The notes below the pieces were generated by a model. It was not told where the DNA came from, ran no database searches, and was given only the letters and a program-made list of their open reading frames with translations. From Citrobacter sedlakii NBRC 105722 (GTDB lineage: Bacteria; Pseudomonadota; Gammaproteobacteria; Enterobacterales; Enterobacteriaceae), in assembly GCF_000759835.1 (NCBI RefSeq), contig NZ_BBNB01000002.1, positions 62,001 through 126,000 on the forward strand: a stretch of DNA of 64,000 bases, read 5' to 3'. Of the stretch, positions 58,751-64,000 are shown one piece after another; the first letter of the stretch is position 1; each line of letters starts with the position of its first letter. A program made the translations under genes and the position numbers.

Positions 58751-59674
58751 ATGAGCGCCCCCGTCCCCAATAAAACGCTGCCGGTTCCATCTTTACGTAA
58801 CATTCAGGCTTTTATCGAAGTCGCCGATACTGGCAGTCTGAATATTGCCGCTGAAAACCTTAACATTACGGCTTCTGCCGTGAGCCATCAGATTGCGAGC
58901 CTGGAAAATTATTTAGGTAAAAAATTATTCTCCCGCAGCAGTAAAGGCGTAAAACTGACTACCATCGGCGAGCGCTACCTCAAAGAGGTCTCCGGCGCCT
59001 TAAATATTATTGGCCAGGCGACTAACCAGGTGATTCATGACATCCATCAAGACTATTTGCGCATTCATTCGGCCCCCAGCTTTGGCTTACTCTGGCTGAT
59101 GCCCAGGCTGGATCGCTTTCGCCAGGCGTGGCCCGAACTGAAAATCAGCCTGACCTGCTCCTATGAAAGCATTCAGTTTTCTCGCGACAATATTGACATC
59201 GATATTCGTCACGGCCTTTCACAGTGGCCGACACTGGTGGTGAAAACCATCCGTAATGAAAGCGTGTTGCCCTACTCCTCACAGACCTGGCTGGAACATC
59301 ACCCGGTGAAATCCCCTGAAGATCTGCTGTCGTGCGATCTCATCCATTCCGACAGCACCCTGATTAACTGGAACAACTGGTTCTCCTGGCACAAAGTGCG
59401 CGGCTTCAACAAAAATTTTATTTTCAACTTTGATCGCTCCTATATGAGCATCGAAGCGGCAAGAATGGGATTGGGTGTTATCCTTGAAAGTAACCTGCTG
59501 GCGGGAGAAAGCCTGCGTAAACAGCATTTGCAGCCGGTATTCGCAGAGGATGTCAGCATGTCGGTGAATGCCCATCATCTGGTTATGCCGCATACCAGCG
59601 AACAAAAAGCAAAAGTAAAAGCGTTTATCGCCTGGATATCCGAGGAGCTCAACGCCGCCGGGTTCCAGATTTAA
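58751..59674 (+). CDS. LysR-family regulator (GcvA-like)
   Basis: 307 residues. The N-terminal winged helix (about residues 15-75) is in LRNIQAFIEVADTGSLNIAAENLNITASAVSHQIASLENYLG; the C-terminal periplasmic-binding-like effector domain begins near LRIHSAPSFGLLWLMPRL, the GcvA-group pattern. It is divergent from the MFS-SDR-transketolase operon and most likely activates it in response to the substrate. ATG at 58751 follows GGAATAG; an in-frame TTG at 58688 is rejected because it adds a hydrophobic stretch alien to the family. Confidence 0.9.
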   Translation: MSAPVPNKTLPVPSLRNIQAFIEVADTGSLNIAAENLNITASAVSHQIASLENYLGKKLFSRSSKGVKLTTIGERYLKEVSGALNIIGQATNQVIHDIHQDYLRIHSAPSFGLLWLMPRLDRFRQAWPELKISLTCSYESIQFSRDNIDIDIRHGLSQWPTLVVKTIRNESVLPYSSQTWLEHHPVKSPEDLLSCDLIHSDSTLINWNNWFSWHKVRGFNKNFIFNFDRSYMSIEAARMGLGVILESNLLAGESLRKQHLQPVFAEDVSMSVNAHHLVMPHTSEQKAKVKAFIAWISEELNAAGFQI

Positions 59675-59710
59675 GCGCGGACTGGACAGAATACAAACAG
59701 CAGACTATTT

Positions 59711-59730
59711 TTAATCAATCGATTGATTAA
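59711..59730. promoter_or_regulatory. CecR operator, 20-base perfect palindrome
   Basis: TTAATCAATCGATTGATTAA is fully symmetric and lies 16-35 bases before the cecR ATG. TetR-type regulators bind such dyads in their own promoters; this is the expected CecR autoregulatory site. Confidence 0.8.
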
Positions 59731-59745
59731 GAATCAGGTCGCGCG

Positions 59746-60420
59746 ATGACTACCCCCACGATGACAAGCAAAGGCGAACAGGCGAAAAGCCAACTGATCG
59801 CCGCCGCGCTGGCGCAGTTCGGCGAGTATGGCCTGCATGCCACGACTCGCGACATAGCCGCCCTGGCCGGACAGAACATTGCCGCTATCCCCTACTACTT
59901 TGGTTCGAAAGAGAATTTATACCTCGCCTGCGCCAAGTGGATTGCCGACTTCATTGGAGAACAGTTTCGCCCACACGCCGAAGAGGCGGAGCAACTGTTT
60001 AGCCAGCCGGAGCCGGACCGCGCGGCGATGCGCGAACTGATCCTTCGCGCCTGTAAGAACATGATTATGCTGCTGACCCAGGAAGACACCGTGAATCTGA
60101 GCAAGTTTATCTCGCGCGAGCAGCTTTCCCCTACGGCGGCCTATCAACTGGTCCACAAGCAGGTAATCGACCCGCTGCACAGCCATCTGACGCGTCTTAT
60201 TGCCGCCTACACCGGCTGCGATGCCCACGACACGCGCACCATTTTGCATACCCATGCTCTGCTGGGCGAAGTGCTGGCGTTCCGCCTTGGCAAAGAAACC
60301 ATTCTGTTACGCGCCGGCTGGTCACAATTTGATGATGAAAAAACGGCGCTGATCGAACAGACGGTGACCTGTCATATCGATCTCATTCTGCAAGGTCTAT
60401 CGCAAAGGAGTCTGGACTGA
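59746..60420 (+). CDS. cecR: CecR (YbiH), TetR-family regulator
   Basis: 224-residue TetR repressor. The N-terminal helix-turn-helix (about residues 12-58) reads [46 protein letters not shown]; the C-terminal DUF1956-type ligand domain follows. In E. coli it controls ybhGFSR and rhlE and affects sensitivity to cefoperazone and chloramphenicol. Its stop overlaps the ybhG start by one base (TGATG), so the regulator heads the export operon. A 20-base palindrome sits in its promoter. Confidence 0.95.
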   Translation: MTTPTMTSKGEQAKSQLIAAALAQFGEYGLHATTRDIAALAGQNIAAIPYYFGSKENLYLACAKWIADFIGEQFRPHAEEAEQLFSQPEPDRAAMRELILRACKNMIMLLTQEDTVNLSKFISREQLSPTAAYQLVHKQVIDPLHSHLTRLIAAYTGCDAHDTRTILHTHALLGEVLAFRLGKETILLRAGWSQFDDEKTALIEQTVTCHIDLILQGLSQRSLD

Positions 60421-61415
60421 TGAAAAAACCTGTTGTTATCGGGCTGGCTATCGCGGTGCTGGTCGCCGTATTGGCGGGCGGCGCCTGGTGGTATCAGAGT
60501 CGGCAGGATAACGGTCTGACGCTCTACGGCAACGTCGATATCCGCACTGTGAATATGAGCTTTCGCGTCGGCGGTCGGCTTGCCTCGCTGACCGTGGACG
60601 AAGGCGACACGATTAAAGCCGGACAGGTGCTGGGCGAACTGGATCACGCGCCGTATGAAAACGCGCTAATGCAGGCGAAAGCCGGTGTGTCCGTCGCCCA
60701 GGCCCAGTATGACCTGATGCTGGCAGGCTATCGCGACGAAGAGATCGCCCAGGCCGCCGCCTCGGTAAGGCAGGCGCAGGCGGCGTATGACTATGCGCAA
60801 AACTTCTATAACCGTCAGCAGGGACTCTGGAAAAGTCGCACCATCTCCGCCAACGACCTTGAAAATGCCCGTTCGTCCCGCGATCAGGCGCTGGCGACGC
60901 TGAAATCCGCACAGGATAAGCTGAGCCAGTACCGCTCCGGTAACCGCGAGCAGGATATCGCCCAGGCGAAGGCCAGTCTTGAACAGGCCCAGGCCCAACT
61001 GGCGCAGGCGGAGCTCGATCTTCAGGACACCACTCTGCTGGCGCCGTCGAACGGTACGCTGCTGACCCGCGCGGTAGAGCCCGGCAGCATGCTCAACGCA
61101 GGCAGCACGGTCTTGACCCTGTCGCTCACCCGCCCGGTGTGGGTTCGCGCCTATGTCGATGAGCGAAACCTAAGCCAGGCGCAGCCGGGACGCGACATCC
61201 TGCTGTATACCGATGGCCGTCCGGATAAGCCGTATCACGGCAAAATCGGCTTTGTCTCCCCGACCGCAGAGTTTACGCCAAAGACCGTTGAAACGCCGGA
61301 TCTGCGTACCGACCTGGTGTATCGCCTGCGCATTGTCGTGACCGATGCCGACGACGCGCTGCGTCAGGGAATGCCGGTCACGTTGCGGTTCAGCGATGAG
61401 GCAGGACATGAATGA
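60420..61415 (+). CDS. ybhG: YbhG, HlyD-type membrane fusion protein
   Basis: 331-residue periplasmic adaptor anchored by an N-terminal membrane helix ([20 protein letters not shown]). The biotinyl-lipoyl half motifs ([21 protein letters not shown] and [20 protein letters not shown]) flank a long alpha-helical hairpin (about residues 85-205) rich in Ala, Gln and Glu, as in exporters that dock to TolC. It is the adaptor of the YbhGFSR ABC exporter. It starts inside the end of cecR and its last eight bases overlap ybhF. Confidence 0.94.
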   Translation: MKKPVVIGLAIAVLVAVLAGGAWWYQSRQDNGLTLYGNVDIRTVNMSFRVGGRLASLTVDEGDTIKAGQVLGELDHAPYENALMQAKAGVSVAQAQYDLMLAGYRDEEIAQAAASVRQAQAAYDYAQNFYNRQQGLWKSRTISANDLENARSSRDQALATLKSAQDKLSQYRSGNREQDIAQAKASLEQAQAQLAQAELDLQDTTLLAPSNGTLLTRAVEPGSMLNAGSTVLTLSLTRPVWVRAYVDERNLSQAQPGRDILLYTDGRPDKPYHGKIGFVSPTAEFTPKTVETPDLRTDLVYRLRIVVTDADDALRQGMPVTLRFSDEAGHE

Positions 61416-63144
61416 CGCCGTCATTACGCTCACGGGACTGACAAAGCGTTTCGCGGGCATGGATAAGCCCGCGGTCGCACCGCTCGACTGCACCATTCAC
61501 GCCGGTTACGTCACCGGACTGGTGGGGCCAGACGGTGCGGGTAAAACGACCCTGATGCGTATGCTGGCGGGCCTGTTGAAGCCCGATGACGGCGCGGCGA
61601 CGGTGATCGGCTTTGATCCGATCAAAAACGACAGCGCGCTGCACGCGGTGCTCGGCTATATGCCGCAAAAATTCGGGCTGTATGAGGATCTCACCGTCAT
61701 GGAGAACCTGAATCTGTACGCCGACCTGCGTAGCGTCACCGGTGAGGTGCGGGAAAAAACCTTTGCCCGTCTGCTGGAATTCACCTCTCTCGGTCCGTTT
61801 ACCGGACGCCTGGCCGGAAAACTCTCTGGCGGTATGAAGCAGAAATTGGGGCTGGCCTGTACGTTGGTGGGCGAACCAAAAGTGCTGTTGCTGGACGAAC
61901 CCGGCGTCGGTGTGGATCCCATTTCCCGCCGCGAGCTATGGCAAATGGTGCACGAGCTGGCGGGTGACGGGATGCTGATCCTCTGGAGCACCTCCTATCT
62001 CGACGAAGCCGAGCAATGCCGCGACGTACTGCTGATGAACGAAGGCGAGCTGCTGTACCAGGGCGATCCGACGCAGCTGACCAAAACCATGGCCGGGCGC
62101 AGTTTCCTGATGCATAGCCCGCAGGAGAACAACCGCAAACTGCTTCAGCGGGCGTTAAAGCTGCCGCAGGTGAGCGACGGCATGATCCAGGGCAAGTCGG
62201 TGCGTCTGATCGTCAAAAAAGAGACGTCGGCAGAAGACATTCGTCGTGCCGAAGGCATGCCGGACATTGCGATCAACGAAACCGCGCCGCGCTTTGAAGA
62301 TGCGTTTATCGATCTGCTGGGCGGCGCCGCCACGTCAGAGTCGCCGCTGGGCGCGATTCTGCACACCGTGGAAGGCACGCCCGGCGAAACCGTGATTGAA
62401 GCAAAAGCGTTGACGAAAAAATTTGGCGATTTCGCCGCCACCGACCACGTTAACTTCGCCGTACAGCGTGGAGAGATCTTCGGCCTGCTGGGGCCAAACG
62501 GCGCAGGCAAATCCACCACCTTTAAAATGATGTGCGGCCTGCTGGTGCCGACCTCGGGTAAAGCGCTGGTACTGGATATGGACCTGAAGGTCAGCTCCGG
62601 CAAGGCGCGCCAGCATCTCGGCTATATGGCGCAAAAATTTTCGCTCTACGGCAACCTGACGGTCGAACAAAATCTGCGCTTTTTCTCCGGCGTGTATGGC
62701 CTGCGCGGACGAGCGCAGAACGAAAAAATCGCCCGCATGAGCGAAGCGTTTGGCCTGAAAAGCATTGCCGCCCAGGCAACCGACGCGCTGCCGCTGGGCT
62801 TCAAACAGCGACTGGCGCTGGCCTGTTCGCTGATGCATGAGCCGGACATCCTCTTTCTTGACGAGCCGACCTCCGGCGTCGACCCGATCACCCGCCGCGA
62901 GTTCTGGTTGCACATCAACAGCATGGTGGAAAAAGGGGTGACGGTGATGGTTACCACTCACTTTATGGACGAGGCGGAATACTGCGACCGTATCGGACTG
63001 GTGTATCGGGGCAAGCTGATCGCCAGCGGTACGCCGGATGACTTGAAAGCGCAGGCCGCCGATGACGACACGGCGGACCCGACCATGGAGCAGGCCTTCA
63101 TCACCCTGATCAACGAATGGGATAAGGAGCACGGACATGCGTAA
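61408..63144 (+). CDS. ybhF: YbhF, double ATPase of the YbhGFSR exporter
   Basis: 578-residue protein with two fused ABC domains: Walker [10 protein letters not shown] and GPNGAGKST, signature LSGGMKQK in domain 1 and the degenerate LPLGFKQR in domain 2, Walker [13 protein letters not shown] and [12 protein letters not shown]. It energises the ABC-2 permeases YbhS and YbhR, which in E. coli export drugs and have been linked to Na+/H+ transport. The start [15 protein letters not shown] at 61408 follows GAGGCAGGAC. It overlaps ybhG (8 bases) and ybhS (8 bases). Confidence 0.95.
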   Translation: MNDAVITLTGLTKRFAGMDKPAVAPLDCTIHAGYVTGLVGPDGAGKTTLMRMLAGLLKPDDGAATVIGFDPIKNDSALHAVLGYMPQKFGLYEDLTVMENLNLYADLRSVTGEVREKTFARLLEFTSLGPFTGRLAGKLSGGMKQKLGLACTLVGEPKVLLLDEPGVGVDPISRRELWQMVHELAGDGMLILWSTSYLDEAEQCRDVLLMNEGELLYQGDPTQLTKTMAGRSFLMHSPQENNRKLLQRALKLPQVSDGMIQGKSVRLIVKKETSAEDIRRAEGMPDIAINETAPRFEDAFIDLLGGAATSESPLGAILHTVEGTPGETVIEAKALTKKFGDFAATDHVNFAVQRGEIFGLLGPNGAGKSTTFKMMCGLLVPTSGKALVLDMDLKVSSGKARQHLGYMAQKFSLYGNLTVEQNLRFFSGVYGLRGRAQNEKIARMSEAFGLKSIAAQATDALPLGFKQRLALACSLMHEPDILFLDEPTSGVDPITRREFWLHINSMVEKGVTVMVTTHFMDEAEYCDRIGLVYRGKLIASGTPDDLKAQAADDDTADPTMEQAFITLINEWDKEHGHA

Positions 63145-64000
63145 TCCGCTTCTCTCCTGGCGCCGCGTTCGCGCTCTGTGCGTGAAAGAGACGCGGCAGA
63201 TCGTCCGCGATCCCAGCAGTTGGCTGATTGCGGTGGTGATCCCCCTGCTGCTGCTGTTCATTTTCGGCTACGGAATTAACCTCGATTCCAGCAAGCTGCG
63301 CGTCGGCATTTTGCTGGAACAGCAGAGTGAAGAGGCGCTGGACTTTACTCATGCGATGACCGGCTCGCCGTACATTGACGCCACCATCAGCGATAACCGT
63401 CAGGCGCTGATCGAAAAAATGCAGGCCGGGCGGATCCGCGGTCTGGTGGTTATTCCGGTGGATTTCGCCGAAAAGATGGCGCGCGCCGACGATACCGCGC
63501 CCATTCAGGTGATCACCGACGGCAGCGAACCCAACACCGCCAACTTTGTGCAGGGCTACGTGGAAGGCATCTGGCAGATCTGGCAAATGCAGCGCGCCGA
63601 AGACCGGGGAGAAGAATTTGAACCATTAATTGACGTACAGACGCGCTACTGGTTTAACCCGGCGGCCATCAGCCAACACTTTATCATTCCCGGCGCGGTG
63701 ACCATTATCATGACGGTGATTGGCGCGATCCTCACCTCACTGGTTGTGGCGCGTGAATGGGAGCGTGGCACCATGGAGGCGCTCCTCTCGACGGAAGTCA
63801 CGCGCGTTGAGCTGCTGCTGTGCAAACTCATCCCTTACTACTTTCTCGGTATGCTGGCCATGCTGCTTTGTATGCTGGTGTCGGTGTTTATTCTTGGCGT
63901 ACCCTACCGCGGCTCGTTGCTGCTGCTGTTCTTCATCACCAGTCTGTTTTTACTGAGCACGCTGGGGATGGGACTGCTCATTTCCACCATCACCCGTAAC
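63137..64000 (+). CDS. ybhS: YbhS, ABC-2 type permease, N-terminal part
   Basis: Partial gene: 288 codons are present and the end lies beyond the right edge. The protein opens [20 protein letters not shown], with a first membrane helix [21 protein letters not shown], a large periplasmic domain to about residue 175, then the helices of the ABC-2 core ([39 protein letters not shown]). Partner of YbhR and the ATPase YbhF. The ATG lies in the last codons of ybhF (8-base overlap). Confidence 0.93.
   Translation, partial: MRNPLLSWRRVRALCVKETRQIVRDPSSWLIAVVIPLLLLFIFGYGINLDSSKLRVGILLEQQSEEALDFTHAMTGSPYIDATISDNRQALIEKMQAGRIRGLVVIPVDFAEKMARADDTAPIQVITDGSEPNTANFVQGYVEGIWQIWQMQRAEDRGEEFEPLIDVQTRYWFNPAAISQHFIIPGAVTIIMTVIGAILTSLVVAREWERGTMEALLSTEVTRVELLLCKLIPYYFLGMLAMLLCMLVSVFILGVPYRGSLLLLFFITSLFLLSTLGMGLLISTITRN

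Noticed and set aside
62335-63261. 308-codon open frame antisense to ybhF
   Set aside because: Overlaps both ybhF and ybhS, which are complete and conserved; low-complexity antisense composition.

Overview
The window is an intact, gene-dense stretch of an enterobacterial chromosome. It follows the Escherichia coli/Salmonella gene order from mdfA to ybhS (E. coli coordinates inverted), and the proteins are close to their E. coli counterparts as I remember them. The strain-specific insertions and GC-rich REP-like hairpins make a Citrobacter or near relative my best guess. Genus is inferred from gene order and sequence resemblance only; there is no rRNA here.

Layout. 1-4100: end of mdfA, then ybjG, deoR, dacC, gstB. 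4119-7700: an accessory island with a LacI-type regulator, a divergent clan-A glycoside hydrolase and a periplasmic sugar-binding protein, but no permease. 7697-17237: yliI, bssR, rimO, then the glutathione import operon iaaA-gsiABCD. 17422-19406: moeA-moeB. 19553-26077: fsaA, pflE, pflF, ybiV, ybiU, a probable anaerobic sugar-phosphate module built on a glycyl radical enzyme. 26133-26987: an unrecognised one-pass membrane protein. 27169-33753: ybiT, ldtB, ybiR, mntR, the 42-residue mntS, opgE. 33813-39036: ompX, rhtA, dps, glnHPQ. 39154-44872: ybiO, rlmF, mcbA, ybiI, ybiJ, ybiB. 45125-50488: a five-gene chaperone-usher fimbrial operon. 50475-54175: dinG and rhlE. 54442-59674: an accessory catabolic cluster (split transketolase, SDR dehydrogenase, ACS-type transporter) facing a LysR regulator. 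59746-64000: cecR-ybhGFS, with ybhS cut by the window edge.

The most interesting signal is a shared 13-base element, CTTTCATTCGAAA, in front of pflE, ybiV and ybiU (inverted at ybiU). At pflE it lies between a near-consensus FNR box and a -10 hexamer whose spacing fits an FNR-activated promoter. It looks like the operator of a local regulon tying FsaA, PflE/PflF, YbiV and YbiU together; no regulator gene lies beside them. Other regulatory sites that can be read directly are an MntR box at mntS, a LexA box at dinG, NtrC-like sites and a sigma-54 promoter at glnH, a 20-base perfect palindrome at cecR and nested dyads between the LysR gene and its target operon.

Compared with E. coli from memory, yliE-yliF, fiu-ybiX, ybiC and ybiA are missing from their usual places. 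I saw no tRNA, rRNA, CRISPR array, insertion sequence or integrase, and no broken gene.
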